A stretch of DNA of 64,000 bases from assembly GCA_907163375.1 (NCBI GenBank), contig CAJQUW010002095.1:1-64000 (forward strand). Reading direction: 5' to 3'. Below, one piece after another: positions 47,035 to 58,292 of the stretch. The position numbers and the translations under genes are program-made. Source of the DNA: Prostheceraeus crozeri (Eukaryota; Platyhelminthes; Polycladida; Euryleptidae). Position 1 is the stretch's first letter; each line of letters starts with the position of its first letter. The notes beneath the pieces were generated by a model that saw only the letters and a list, made by a program, of their open reading frames with translations, ran no database searches and was not told the origin of the DNA.

Positions 47035-48052
47035 CTATTTCAGTTCTCTAGTGGTCAGCCTGCCACATTGCCAGCCAAAGTAATGGCACTTTCTGATATC
47101 CTTCACCAGTGCAGCAGACTCGAGCTGGTGTAAAAAGTCAGGATGGTAATTATCATCCGGAAAGAGAAAATCAACTTTTTTGATCTCGGCTTGTGCTGCA
47201 TTCTGAAATTCCATGGCATTTCTAACTTGTACCGCTTCACGTAGGACAGCTTTTCTAACTACGCGCTTCGATGAACCCCCTAGCCCATCCACAGGCCCCT
47301 TTCCGTGGGCAGTCGCAAAAAATGCCCACTCTACCCTTTCCAGATCATATCTTTCAGCCAACAGTGAAAGCGATTTCGCCACAAATCGGTTTTTAAACTG
47401 GCTGCAAGGGCCATCCGACCAAATGATGAGCTCGGTATCGTCATCACTTATATCTAGGCGATCGGGAATAAGACAAATGTATTTCAACGCTGAAATCTTA
47501 TCATGTTTGTTAGAATCAGAAAAAACAGCATAGTTCATTGGGCCATCATGCCATTCCAGAGGCAGGAGCAAAACAAAGTCACTTGGTGTTGGCCCCAATA
47601 CGCGCTTTGAACTTTCCGCTGCTCAATGCAGCGGTAGTTTTCTGCAAAGTCAACCTGCATGACGAGTCTCTTTGAAGAAGCATTATTCTTATCCTGCTCA
47701 TAGCAGTAATGTTGATGGCGCTTACTTTTTGGTGTTTCACAAAAAAAGGAACAATCAATCGAAAAGAAGCAATTGCTTCCTCAATAGTCATCTCAAGAAG
47801 AACACGACGAAAGAACTTTCCTTCGGATGCGGATTTCTCCCACCGATAATATTTCACCGTGGATTGGGGATCGATATGCTCAAAATACCTTTCCAGTAGA
47901 ACACCATCTCTGCAAGCAGAACAAGGTTCAGCGCAACCTTCACAATAATAGTTCTGCTCAACCCAACTTGAGGAATAAGAGGGAAGAGCGGTACATTTGC
48001 TAATGGCATTGAGCAATTGGAGGAAGTTTTCGTGCGTTGTGCACAAGCACAT
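47035..48052 (-). pseudogene. Transposase-like protein (WSDGPCSQFKNRF / HGKGPVDGLGG family), broken
   Basis: First part, 48052-47579: CLCTTHENFLQLLNAI, then Cys-rich YYCEGCAEPCSACRDG and YYRWEK. Second part, 47598-47035: SDSNKHDKISALKY, IIWSDGPCSQFKNRF, WAFFATAHGKGPVDGLGGSS and KRVVRKAVLREAVQVRN. Between them a third frame reads VMQVDFAENYRCIEQRK and VQSAYWGQHQVT, so the coding region changes frame at least twice. The HEN, DFAENY, SDGPxSQFKN and ATxHGKGPxDGxGG blocks match a protein type I recall as multi-copy in cnidarian and arthropod genomes. I cannot assign it to a named superfamily. The conserved D residues suggest a DDE-type nuclease. Confidence 0.6.
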
Positions 48053-48160
48053 GTCTTGAGGAAGGGTTAAACGAGTAATTAGTCAATAGTCGTAATCAAT
48101 GGGAGTCACCAATTTTATGATTGACCTATTTATTGAGCATCTTACAAGATCGTCATAGCA

Positions 48161-48390
48161 TGAAACGACCGTTACCCTGTATGAAACGACCGTTATCTAG
48201 TCATATTGAAACGACCGTTACCAAGTTTTGAAATGGTTGTTGAGACTTTTTGGGATATGCGATTAATTGGAAATATTTCTCTCAACATTCTTCTCATTTT
48301 GTCAAAATATCGCGTTCACATCTTCATTATTCTTTAGCATATGACCCAAAATAGTTCAAAATTAGATCAAAATTGGTAACGGTCGTTTCA
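48161..48390 (-). repeat. Right cluster of 16-bp motifs
   Basis: Three inverted copies (TGAAACGACCGTTACC type, one ending TTATC) at 48161, 48182 and 48207, plus one plus-oriented copy at 48375. Confidence 0.9.
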
Positions 48391-49143
48391 TCTAGAATAG
48401 GCATTATCTGCAATCGAGTACAATCATGCAATTAATTTTTTAATTAGTTCTATCCTAGTTACTTCATTGAAGACATCTAAGGGAGACATATCAAATATCA
48501 TGATTTTTCAGCATTATTCCTGGTATTTATGCCTTTCGTCATTTTGCGATCTGTTTTATGTGTATAGAGACATAAAAGGAGTACTGTTACAAAACGCTTC
48601 TGTCATCATATGTAGAAAGGTTTTCTGCAAAGTTATGCTGGATTTCGAAGTGTGTGGGTATTGCCTATAGAAAAAAGCAATAAGTTGAGTATTGAAAGTA
48701 CTTTTATTTTTGAGGTCAATGCCTCCCTTTTCATGGAATTGCCCATAAGCAGATACAGAGTGTAAGAAGAATGAGGTACGTGTTCACCTTGAGATAGTGG
48801 AGAACATAGGTCATGGAACGCTTTATTTATACATCTATCGAGTTTACGTGATCTCATTATCGGTGGCCAATTCCAAACATGCGGAAACTGGATCCAAATA
48901 TAGTGGCGAATTGATGATGTTAATTCTGAAAATGCTATCTTTCTATTTTAAGTTAGCAAAAATGTATTCATCCGCTAATTCGTGGACATTGTGCGTGTCC
49001 GCGCTGTGAATTTTAAAGTGAATCGAGAATTTTGCCTCTTTTGATGAAAATCATTATCAGTGAATATGGATGCTAAGTCGCACCAAAATGCAGTATATGC
49101 AAATTTTGCTGTAAATATGCAATTAATACTCTGCTGTACGAAT
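48391..49143. other. Intergenic stretch
   Basis: Nothing recognised except catggaattgccc at about 48733, which resembles the inverted GGGCAATTCC end of the 24.5-kb element. Confidence 0.3.
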
Positions 49144-49953
49144 CTATGGAGGAACTTCAGAAGTATAAAGCAAATTAATGTCTAATAATAATAGGCGCAT
49201 ATTTTCTTGGAAATGAAAATCGTGATCCACAGATAAATGAGCAGTTTCACAAAAGAACGAGAAGGAAATACAATTAAGTGGAAAGTAAATGCCATGTGTG
49301 TGACGAAAAGTCAAAATGAACATTCGCAACGAACGACAATGTAAGTTATTGAAACGATTGCAAGGACAGAACACAAACGAATTTTGTCGTCTTTGAGTAT
49401 GACACTCAGGCAGAATAAAGCGAACAGTTGCAGACAAGGGAAGTAGCAATTTATGAATGATGTGATCCTTTTCCATAACGCATCGAAGAAATCTGACACA
49501 TAAATTATTTCTTCTTGATGTTGTAGAAACAAGACAATCTTGTACACATTCATTACCGCAAATCATTCGATGAAATCTTCGTTGAATGGACTCGATACAT
49601 GCGCTGTCTGTAATTGATAATCCGATGAAAAGTGTACAACAGTATTCAACGACTGACTTCACAAATGTCTCGTAGACTTTGACAACGAGGGTTTAAGGAC
49701 AAGCAACGCATCCATACGTTTTGACGCAGATTTTACTATTTTTGTCACGTGGTCTGACCAAGCTCCTTTTGAGTTCACACGGACTCCTAGAATGTCCGGA
49801 CTATCATCCATCGGCAATTCAGGCAAAAAATTTTCCGTTGAATGTTCGCTTTTGAATAAGAATACCCTTGCATTTGTAATTTTCATTGATCGTTAAATCC
49901 ATTTCTTTAGACCAAGATAACAGGTTTGAAGTTCATCAGGAATGTGGTCATTG
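49144..49953 (-). pseudogene. LINE reverse transcriptase C-terminal fragment
   Basis: Minus-strand frames read NDHIPDELQTCYLGLKKW and KITNARVFLF, DILGVRVNSKGAWSDHVTKI and ASKRMDALLVLKPSLS, then VVEYCCTLFIGLS and RRFHRMICGNE, ending with RRNNLCVRFLRCVMEKDHII. These are the thumb and C-terminal blocks of the same broad LINE type as the element at 8-11.7 kb (compare ILGLCFNENLNWIDHV). The fragment is interrupted at 49953 by the palindromic Penelope insertion. Confidence 0.75.
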
Positions 49954-50052
49954 CAAAACATTTGAATCTAGTTGTAATTTTGTAGAGGAAAAGTACCACT
50001 AAGTTGCTCGAAGTCATTTTATTCGAAGTAAGTTAAAAGAAAATGAAAGTTA

Positions 50053-50087
50053 ACACCGAGATCTTTCGCCTGGTCTTATCAAGGTGT
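50053..50087 (-). ncRNA. Hammerhead-like motif, left Penelope arm
   Basis: Mirror of 54322-54356. Helix I is ACACC/GGTGT, with core TTGATAA, a minimal stem II, GAA, AGATCT and C. Confidence 0.45.
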
Positions 50088-50147
50088 ACCCAGGACAAAT
50101 ACTGAATGAAGATGTTAAGAAAAGCTATAAGTCTACATAAATAAGGC

Positions 50148-52303
50148 TCACCATGGCAGAGAAAGCTGCCAAACAAATTCCTTTTGTGCACACAATACAG
50201 GCTTCTCTAACTTGATGTACAAGGCCTCTAAAATTGACAACAGATTTCTTGATCGTGCGTGACTTACAATTCTAAACTTTGATCTGATATCTGTGTCATC
50301 ACGTGCAAGAGGACATTGGACAACATGTTTCGTCACAGAGGTGAGAGGCTTTCCAGACCGACCGACAGTAAACCAAACCGGCACATGCTCTCGGACACGA
50401 GTGGCCAGACGCCGACGAGTTCTACCAACGTAACTGTCTCCACAATTACAAACATATTTATATATCACTTTCGAACTCGCAGACGTCGGCAAAGCATCCT
50501 TCACAGAGGCCAAAGGTACTCGTCTGGTTGAAAAAAGAACCATAGGACGGGAAGCAGGAAAAACAGAGCACAACCTGTTAAGTTCGGAACGAATCAAATT
50601 GACAGATTTGTCTCCGTAAAATGGAAGACTCACATAAACAGTTTTCTTCTGTGGACCAAATACATCAGACTTTTCTGGTAATACAGTAATCTTATGCTTT
50701 GCAATAAAATGAGGAGGATATCCGTTTCTCATCAATGTACCTGTCAAAAACTTGAACTCTTCCTCCAAAAACTCAAATGAACAGATACGCAAAGCTCTGT
50801 AAAACAAAGACTTTACAACACTTATTTTGTACTGTAGAGGCACAAAACTATGAAAACTAGTGAACACACACACTGTGCGTTTTCTGTAAACTTTTGTCCG
50901 AACTCTACCTTGACAATTGCGATTAACGGAGACATCAAGAAAAGGTAAAATGCCTTCACATTCAAATTCACAAGTGAAAGAAATGTTTTGGTGAGCATTA
51001 TTCCAATGAGACAACAGTAACTCTCCATCTTGGACACTCTGAACAATTACAAAAGTATCATCGACATACCTACAATAAATTGAGTCAAACTTTCTAACTC
51101 ATTGCATAATTTCGCTTCAAGACTTCCCATGAAAATATTTGCCAAAATTGGACCAAGTCCACTGCCCATAGCACAACCATCATGCTGACGGTGAAATTTT
51201 CCATTAAATACAAATTGCACATTACAGGTACACAAAACTAACATGTCCTTCAAAACATTGACAGGAATAGGACACAATTCAGGATTGTCTCTAACTTTAG
51301 ATAACACAATGTCAATAGTCTCCATGAGAGGAACATTAGTATAAAGAGAACTAACATCGAAGGAAACCATTCTAGAATTACTTACATCAAAATTCGTTAC
51401 TTTGCTTACAAAGTCATGTGAGTTAGATATACAGTGCTGATCAAAAAGCTTTTCAATAGGTTTTAACATTTCTGCTAACCATTTGGAAGTTTCATGATAA
51501 GCGGAACCTGTCATAGATAAGATAGGACGAACGGGTACATTTTCTTTATGGGTTTTCGGTAACCCGTACAACCTGGGTACCTGTGTCCCAACAGGGCACA
51601 AGCGTTCGAACTGAGCACTAGAAATGATATTTTTACAAAGCAACTTCTTCAGACACTTACGGATACGACTTTCAGTATCTTCAGATACATCTTTTTGAGA
51701 GATATCGAGAGAAAACTTAGATTCATCATTCAAAACCTCATGGATTTTATAAACATAATCATCTCTGTTCAAAATGACTACACCAGAACCCTTGTCAGGG
51801 CGCAAAATTACAATGTTACGATTCTTCTTTAATGACAACAAGGAATTCACGTGAACTGGAAGGAAACAGGATTTCTCGATTGCAGATCTGTTGTAAGAGT
51901 AAGCAAGAGACACTAAGTTAGCACGGAATTCACTCAATCTATCCTCTGAAACCGGCTTGAGATCACGAAATTGAAGATATAGATTTTCGAATTCAGCCTT
52001 GACTTGGACGTTCGCACTACGCCGCGGAGAAATGCAAAAGTATAAAGCTTGCTTGTCGATGGGAGTTAACTCATGATCAGAGAGGTTCACAATCCTTTCA
52101 TCGATATCGAGAGGAAAAGTAGGCACACACTTCTCGAGAAGACAGCGGTAACGTCGATCACATTTGTCTTCAACTTGACGCAGAATGTGTTGAGTCTCCT
52201 TCTTGTACTTTGAGAAAGAAACAATCGACAGGGATTGTTCAAGGTTCAGTAAGTCAGGAAGACACTGACTCATGCTCACAATATTGGCTTCACAATCTGT
52301 CAA
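50148..52303 (-). pseudogene. Penelope-like reverse transcriptase/GIY-YIG endonuclease, minus copy
   Basis: Penelope-like polyprotein with an N-terminal part (VILRPDKGSGVVILNRDDYV, YGLPKTHKENVPVRPILS), RT palm (VSFDVSSLYTNVPL, GCAMGSGLGPILANIFM) and FLDVSVNRN. After the thumb comes the GIY-YIG endonuclease (VCNCGDSYVGRTRRRL, R-x-REH). The minus copy extends about 70 residues further upstream (SMSQCLPDLLNLEQSL...) than the plus copy. The frame is broken about once in the RT region. In live relatives the protein nicks DNA and reverse-transcribes its own RNA, with kinship to telomerase. Confidence 0.92.
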
Positions 52304-52307
52304 ATCA

Positions 52308-54261
52308 GAAAGGATTGTGAACCTCTCTGATCATGAGTTAACTCCCATCGACAAGCAAGCTTTATACTTTTGCATTTCTCCGCGGCGTAGTGCGAACGTC
52401 CAAGTCAAGGCTGAATTCGAAAATCTATATCTTCAATTTCGTGATCTCAAGCCGGTTTCAGAGGATAGATTGAGTGAATTCCGTGCTAACTTAGTGTCTC
52501 TTGCTTACTCTTACAACAGATCTGCAATCGAGAAATCCTGTTTCCTTCCAGTTCACGTGAATTCCTTGTTGTCATTAAAGAAGAATCGTAACATTGTAAT
52601 TTTGCGCCCTGACAAGGGTTCTGGTGTAGTCATTTTGAACAGAGATGATTATGTTTATAAAATCCATGATGTTTTGAATGATGAATCTAAGTTTTCTCTC
52701 GATATCTCTCAAAAAGATGTATCTGAAGATACTGAAAGTCGTATCCGTAAGTGTCTGAAGAAGTTGCTTTGTAAAAATATCATTTCTAGTGCTCAGTTCG
52801 AACGCTTGTGCCCTGTTGGGACACAGGTACCCAGGTTGTACGGGTTACCGAAAACCCATAAAGAAAATGTACCCGTTCGTCCTATCTTATCTATGACAGG
52901 TTCCGCTTATCATGAAACTTCCAAATGGTTAGCAGAAATGTTAAAACCTATTGAAAAGCTTTTTTGATCAGCACTGTATATCTAACTCACATGACTTTGT
53001 AAGCAAAGTAACGAATTTTGATGTAAGTAATTCTAGAATGGTTTCCTTCGATGTTAGTTCTCTTTATACTAATGTTCCTCTCATGGAGACTATTGACATT
53101 GTGTTATCTAAAGTTAGAGACAATCCTGAATTGTGTCCTATTCCTGTCAATGTTTTGAAGGACATGTTAGTTTTGTGTACCTGTAATGTGCAATTTGTAT
53201 TTAATGGAACATTTCACCGTCAGCATGATGGTTGTGCTATGGGCAGTGGACTTGGTCCAATTTTGGCAAATATTTTCATGGGAAGTCTTGAAGCGAAATT
53301 ATGCAATGAGTTAGAAAGTTTGACTCAATTTTATTGTAGGTATGTCGATGATACTTTTGTAATTGTTCAGAGTGTCCAAGATGGAGAGTTACTGTTGTAT
53401 CATTGGAATAATGCTCACCAAAACATTTCTTTCACTTGTGAATTTGAATGTGAAGGCATTTTACCTTTTCTTGATGTCTCCGTTAATCGCAATTGTCAAG
53501 GTAGAGTTCGGACAAAAGTTTACAGAAAACGCACAGTGTGTGTGTTCACTAGTTTTCATAGTTTTGTGCCTCTACAGTACAAAATAAGTGTTGTAAAGTC
53601 TTTGTTTTACAGAGCTTTGCGTATCTGTTCATTTGAGTTTTTGGAGGAAGAGTTCAAGTTTTTGACAGGTACATTGATGAGAAACGGATATCCTCCTCAT
53701 TTTATTGCAAAGCATAAGATTACTGTATTACCAGAAAAGTCTGATGTATTTGGTCCACAGAAGAAAACTGTTTATGTGAGTCTTCCATTTTACGGAGACA
53801 AATCTGTCAATTTGATTCGTTCCGAACTTAACAGGTTGTGCTCTGTTTTTCCTGCTTCCCGTCCTATGGTTCTTTTTTCAACCAGACGAGTACCTTTGGC
53901 CTCTGTGAAGGATGCTTTGCCGACGTCTGCGAGTTCGAAAGTGATATATAAATATGTTTGTAATTGTGGAGACAGTTACGTTGGTAGAACTCGTCGGCGT
54001 CTGGCCACTCGTGTCCGAGAGCATGTGCCGGTTTGGTTTACTGTCGGTCGGTCTGGAAAGCCTCTCACCTCTGTGACGAAACATATTGTCCAGTGTCCTC
54101 TTGCACGTGATGACACAGATATCAGATCAAAGTTTAGAATTGTAAGTCACGCACGATCAAGAAATCTGTTGTCAATTTTAGAGGCCTTGTACATCAAGTT
54201 AGAGAAGCCTGTATTGTGTGCACAAAAGGAATTTGTTTGGCAGCTTTCTCTGCCATGGTGA
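52308..54261 (+). pseudogene. Penelope-like reverse transcriptase/GIY-YIG endonuclease, plus copy
   Basis: Same protein as the minus copy from IVNLSDHELTPIDKQAL to the C-terminal QLSLPW. The RT catalytic box reads YCRYVDDTF and the endonuclease reads KYVCNCGDSYVGRT. Only a few residues differ between the arms (for example HDVLN versus HEVLN, NGTFHRQH versus NGKFHRQH). It is 5'-truncated at the palindrome centre and broken about once. The ATG before the endonuclease-containing half is not a real start. Confidence 0.92.
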
Positions 54262-54321
54262 GCCTTATTCATGTAGACTTATAGCTTTTCTTAACATCTT
54301 CATTCAGTATTTGTCCTGGGT

Positions 54322-54356
54322 ACACCTTGATAAGACCAGGCGAAAGATCTCGGTGT
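54322..54356 (+). ncRNA. Hammerhead-like motif, right Penelope arm
   Basis: 60 bp after the endonuclease stop: ACACC / TTGATAA / g-accagg-c / GAA / AGATCT / C / GGTGT. Helix I has five pairs, helix III is AG-at-CT, and C precedes the cleavage junction. Two core positions differ from CUGANGA (U for C, A for G), so activity is doubtful, but the layout is that of a type I hammerhead. Confidence 0.5.
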
Positions 54357-54429
54357 TAACTTTCATTTTCTTTTAACTTACTTCGAATAAAATGACTTCG
54401 AGCAACTTAGTGGTACTTTTCCTCTACAA

Positions 54430-54640
54430 AATGTGGTCATTGTATAAATGGTACACACGCAGGCATAACGCAGTGTCGTCATTGATGACAAAGTTTATCT
54501 TCTCTCCTTTTTTCTATACGTTCGTATATTTAATGTCAAGAAGTAAAAGTAATTTTACTGCAATGAAGGACAAGCTAGCTCATTTGAAGTGTCAGTGTAA
54601 GGGACAACTGTATCCTTCTTTAAAAAAATTCATTTCTTGG
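54430..54640 (-). pseudogene. LINE RT fragment, upstream continuation of 49144-49953
   Basis: Just outside the right target duplication the minus strand reads KINFVINDDTALCLRVYHLY and then NDHI. On the other side of the Penelope insertion NDHIPDELQTCYLGL follows. DDTAL fits the RT catalytic box (ADDT). Sequence further upstream is too decayed to read. Confidence 0.5.
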
Positions 54641-54643
54641 TCA

Positions 54644-54990
54644 TTAAATAATTGTACCGTAATTTGATGTTTTTGATATAGCAACCGTGCTCCATTTCAC
54701 GACCATCAATTGGAGACGTTCAGTTTTTTGTATCATCAATAAGGGAAGATCAGCATGATCGAAGCTATTTTTTTCGGAGAGTTTTTTGCTCATATCGAGT
54801 TTGAGGTGGTTATACATCATAACACTGGCAGGCAGGCTATTCCACAAATAAATATGCTATACCTTTTTTTCTCAGACTCTTTACTGCAAGACACACTCTG
54901 TGAAGTCGATAGTAGTCAGTTTGTCTGCAGTGTGTGCTTTTGTTATTATTTGGTAAAATGTAGATAACTGCCTCCTATTACTGTCTCGTA
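54644..54990 (-). pseudogene. Second LINE RT C-terminal fragment
   Basis: Minus-strand frames give TDYYRLHRVCLAVKSLRKK and MWNSLPASVMMYNHLKLDMS. LHR-x-R-LAV ... WNSLPASV is the standard C-terminal signature of many LINE reverse transcriptases. It is a different copy from its neighbour and consists of the 3' end only. Confidence 0.65.
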
Positions 54991-56714
54991 TGTACATGCG
55001 CAGCACATTCTGCACATTTGTAAAACTTTCTTCCTTGGCAATTCATCAGAAAGTCAACACATTATATTTAGAGCCTTCTGCTTGCGTTCTATACAATTTT
55101 AGCAAATATACATGTAATTGCAGATTCACTATTCCGAAGAGTTTGAAAAATAATGTAAAAGATTTGAAAAAAGGTATCCATTTCTGGGCAACATACATTG
55201 CTTGCTGCAACAATGTGAGGGGATCTGACTTTCTGAAATTAAGCCATTATTTTGATCAAAAAGCTATTTAAAATCATGACATTAACTTGGCGCCATCGTT
55301 TAACGAAAAATGGTCAGATTAATGACATGATTTTTGTCATTTGGTCGCTTTCTGTTTCTATTAAATGCCTTTTGCTTCTCACATTTAAGATTACCAGCTT
55401 CTAATTCAAAACTCAAAAGTATGTGGTCCCCTTGTGAAGTGTCACCTTCTGAAGTAGTCCAGATACCAGATCATATGCATAACAATTTGAATGAAACCGT
55501 CGTAATTATCTAGTTTACGACTAGTCAATGGTTCATTGAACCTTCGTGAAACGCACAGGCTTCACGTGTGCGATATTTATATGTACATCTTCTGTGTCAA
55601 ATGTGAATACGCACTAAACTTTTAGTGTTGGAGGATTCGGATGACCAGAACACCTCGACACGGAATCGAACAGGATGACCCACACGAGTTTGTTCTCTAC
55701 CCGAAATCGATCCGGATGAATGACGCATATAATTTTCTCATAGTAATGGCACTGTAGTCTATGTGCAAACCTAGCAATTATTGTTTTCAATCGTTCAAGC
55801 TAGCATATTAGTCTCATACACGCACTATCTGCGGTCCGGTTGAAGACAGTTAAGCAGCACACTATATGCTGGTGCATGTAACCCAGACCCATAATCCTGG
55901 ACGCATCTCTCATTTGTAAACGCTGCTAAGATTTTGCGTTACACAAATCACACGTATGTCTCTTAAAGTTAAGATGTTGTCTACTATGTAAATTATGAAA
56001 TTATGAAAAAAATATGAAATATTTATTCGTGACACCTTTCAGATTTTCTGGTACCAATCAATGCTTGAGCCATATTTCGCTACATAGTCATTTTGAGAAC
56101 CTTGATGAATGTCTATAACCAATGAACTGAGGGATAATGAAGCCTGGATGTAGCCTACTCAAATTAATAGGATTTTAATGGTCATTGTGCTGGTATAGAT
56201 TGCACTAGTCTCCAACGTATAGTTAGTTTACTTGTGATTTCTCGTATATTTTCTATAATTCCGTGAGATCTTGCATCTACATGCGTACCATTTACGGCAA
56301 ATAACGATTTGGAATGAAATATGAAAGTATCCCACAGGATAGCAGACTTTAAGCAGATATCATTCAAACAGCATTCGTGGAAAAGGGTCTCCCATGTAGA
56401 TGTGGATGTAGATAACACGACTTAATCATTTCAAGTTGTATATTTACATGAATTGGACTAAACAAAAAGAATAATAGACAAAAGCGGGTAGCCATATGAG
56501 ATCATTAATCCAGAAATGTTGTCAGGAATATATGCAGTGTTTCAATTACCACAAAATTGTACAATAACGTCAAGTGTTTCATTAGCTGCCGAACTGATTC
56601 ACTTTGCTTTGCTCTTCACAAACTCTCCTAGGCTTGTGAATTTCTTTGATGAAGTCCGTCAAGTTAATGCGTATTCAATTCTTTGTCACCCGATGTGGAC
56701 AAATCACTCTATCA
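54991..56714. other. Intergenic stretch
   Basis: Short ORFs without motif. Small palindrome ggttcattgaacc near 55529. Nothing else recognised. Confidence 0.4.
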
Positions 56715-56720
56715 TTTATT
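56715..56720 (-). terminator. Polyadenylation signal AATAAA
   Basis: AATAAA on the minus strand, 42 nt after the stop of the basic-peptide gene at 57058-56762. Confidence 0.6.
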
Positions 56721-56761
56721 GAAACATTTGGCCATAATTGCAAAATCGAAAGATGGCTTAT

Positions 56762-57058
56762 TCAACGAGAGCTGAGAATTTTTTTGATTTTTTTAGCCAA
56801 ATATCCAATCAACATTTGTTTCATCTTCGGAGAAATCTTTCCATTGTTCTTTACAATACTGATTTGTTTTCGCAAATGCTGAACCTTATTCCTCTTCGCA
56901 GGTGGCAATTTTCTTCGATCCAACCTCATGACTCCTTTCTGTATTGGAATTTTTCTTTCATTCATTCTGAAACTTCTGATTGAATTTTCATTGATTCTGA
57001 ATGTTGCAGACCCACATATGCAGCAGATAAATAGTGCAAGAGGAAGATAAGCGGTCAT
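56762..57058 (-). CDS. Secreted, strongly cationic peptide precursor (98 aa)
   Basis: Single-exon ORF. Residues 1-18 (MTAYLPLALFICCICGSA) form a clear signal peptide. The mature part of about 80 residues has no Cys and roughly 24 Lys/Arg against 3 Asp/Glu, with dibasic sites (DRRK, AKR, AKK). The C-terminus MLIGYLAKKIKKIL alternates hydrophobic and basic residues as an amphipathic helix. The start at 57058 (A at -3) is preferred over the in-frame ATG at 57109, because the TATA box at 57141-57134 would place the start of transcription at about 57110-57105. AATAAA follows at 56720. The architecture is that of a linear antimicrobial-type or other membrane-active peptide precursor. That role is inference, and no family is recognised. 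It appears intact. Confidence 0.6.
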   Translation of the reverse strand: MTAYLPLALFICCICGSATFRINENSIRSFRMNERKIPIQKGVMRLDRRKLPPAKRNKVQHLRKQISIVKNNGKISPKMKQMLIGYLAKKIKKILSSR

Positions 57059-57133
57059 CTTGAGATCTAAGAATGAAATGATCTTGCAGTAAAAGGCTAT
57101 AAATATCATGCAAGGATTTGGTCATCTTACGAG

Positions 57134-57141
57134 CTTATATA
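57134..57141 (-). promoter_or_regulatory. TATA box of the cationic-peptide gene
   Basis: TATATAAG on the minus strand, 76 bp upstream of the chosen ATG, predicting a leader of about 50 nt. Confidence 0.5.
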
Positions 57142-58292
57142 TTCTGATTATCGATGATTCAACCATGAACAAATCCAAGTTCGCCTACGTGCAAATACAG
57201 TGAGGCTAAATATAGAGGCTTAGTGTGCAATTTCAGTGTCACCTTGCTATTTCGATGTACCAATAAATATAAATTCATGACTTATTTTCTGCCTTGCATC
57301 GTTTACAGATCAGTGGTCATAAGTTATTCTTACATAAAATTGCGGATAGTATTACTAATGGTTTGATTATATTTGAAAATTGAAACTTTATAAACAATAA
57401 TAAGAATATCTGAATTCGGTGAAACACATTAACTTAACATTTTTTGGTAATTGTCATGCATTGTGAGAGATGTCGGAGTTGCAGACTTGCACACACGTGC
57501 ACTCAATTCGACTCAATTCACGACCTAAAATGCCAAGAGCTACATTGTACGGATGCTAAACTGCGAGCTTCCGACTGCGAGAATAGTCATCGGAGAAGTT
57601 TGGAGATCATTTATTGTCATTAAAGAATCCTTAATCTGATGCCCGAGACATAAAGAAATACCGGTACATCATTTGAGGTCAAATTTGAGATCAATCGGTC
57701 TACTAGCATATGATCGCATGAAGATGATATAAAAATAGGCATTCTCAGTCGTGCAGTATAATAGCTGTCATTATTAATGCCATTTACCTACTATATACTA
57801 GCACGATGATTATTTGCATTTTCTCACTTTCAAAACAGAATTTATCTCAGACTACTACTTGTTTGCTTCGACCACAACGAAGAGAGGAAATCTGTTGTAC
57901 TTCGAAGGTGAAGAATTGTTTTTACTAATACCTTTTGTCTTGCCCGGAAAGTCATCATCTCATACATTTTTTCGTCCCCCAACTTAAAACTTAGATGAGG
58001 TTAGTCGGTCACTGAAGTGAAGCGTCTTGATGGAGACTCGCGACAGACTAGAATGGTCTCAAACGTCAAAATCTCTTCGCCTTGCTAAATATAAAATTGT
58101 CTTTTCCCTCTCAGAATGGTGAATACGATTGTAAATATTCAAGCACATTCAAATATCTGGTCAGTAGATGTACGTACCTGCATACTTAGGGTTTTCCTTG
58201 AGATTATGTTTCTGAATTGAGGCTCATCCCGGAAAAAATCAGTTCCTAAAGGGGACCACGGACTTTTATAATTTTGAATTAGGAGCTAGTAT
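57142..58292. other. Intergenic stretch
   Basis: No recognisable gene. It may contain the upstream regulatory region of the cationic-peptide gene. Confidence 0.35.

Larger units (their letters stand above)
46464..48390 (-). mobile_element. Unclassified DNA transposon with eight 16-bp subterminal motifs
   Basis: A transposase-like protein on the minus strand (48052-47035) is flanked on both sides by the motif GGTAACGGTCGTTTCA. Plus orientation: 46475-46490, 46625-46640, 46810-46825, 46834-46849 and 48375-48390. Inverted: 48161-48176, 48182-48197 and 48207-48222. The left boundary may be AGTCATTCCACGG at 46464, which resembles the GGGCAATTCCACGCG end of the 24.5-kb element. No matching right end was found nearby, so limits are provisional. 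A distant candidate end (catggaattgccc) lies at about 48733. Confidence 0.6.
49954..54429. mobile_element. Palindromic (head-to-head) Penelope-like element insertion
   Basis: Two nearly identical Penelope copies in inverted orientation: left arm 49977-52099 (minus), right arm 52308-54429 (plus), spacer 52100-52307. The spacer carries N-terminal sequence present only in the minus copy. AATGTGGTCATTG is duplicated directly at 49941-49953 and 54430-54442. A 23-bp unpaired segment (49954-49976) sits at the left end. Inverted, partly overlapping copies and short extra tails are known for Penelope insertions. The arms look over 99% identical, so the insertion is young. Each copy is broken about once. 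Confidence 0.9.

Noticed and set aside
48725-48745. catggaattgccc as the right terminus of the 46.5-kb transposon
   Set aside because: It matches the end of the other element (GGGCAATTCC) better than the 46464 end, and the iterated motifs stop about 340 bp earlier. Recorded but not used as a boundary.
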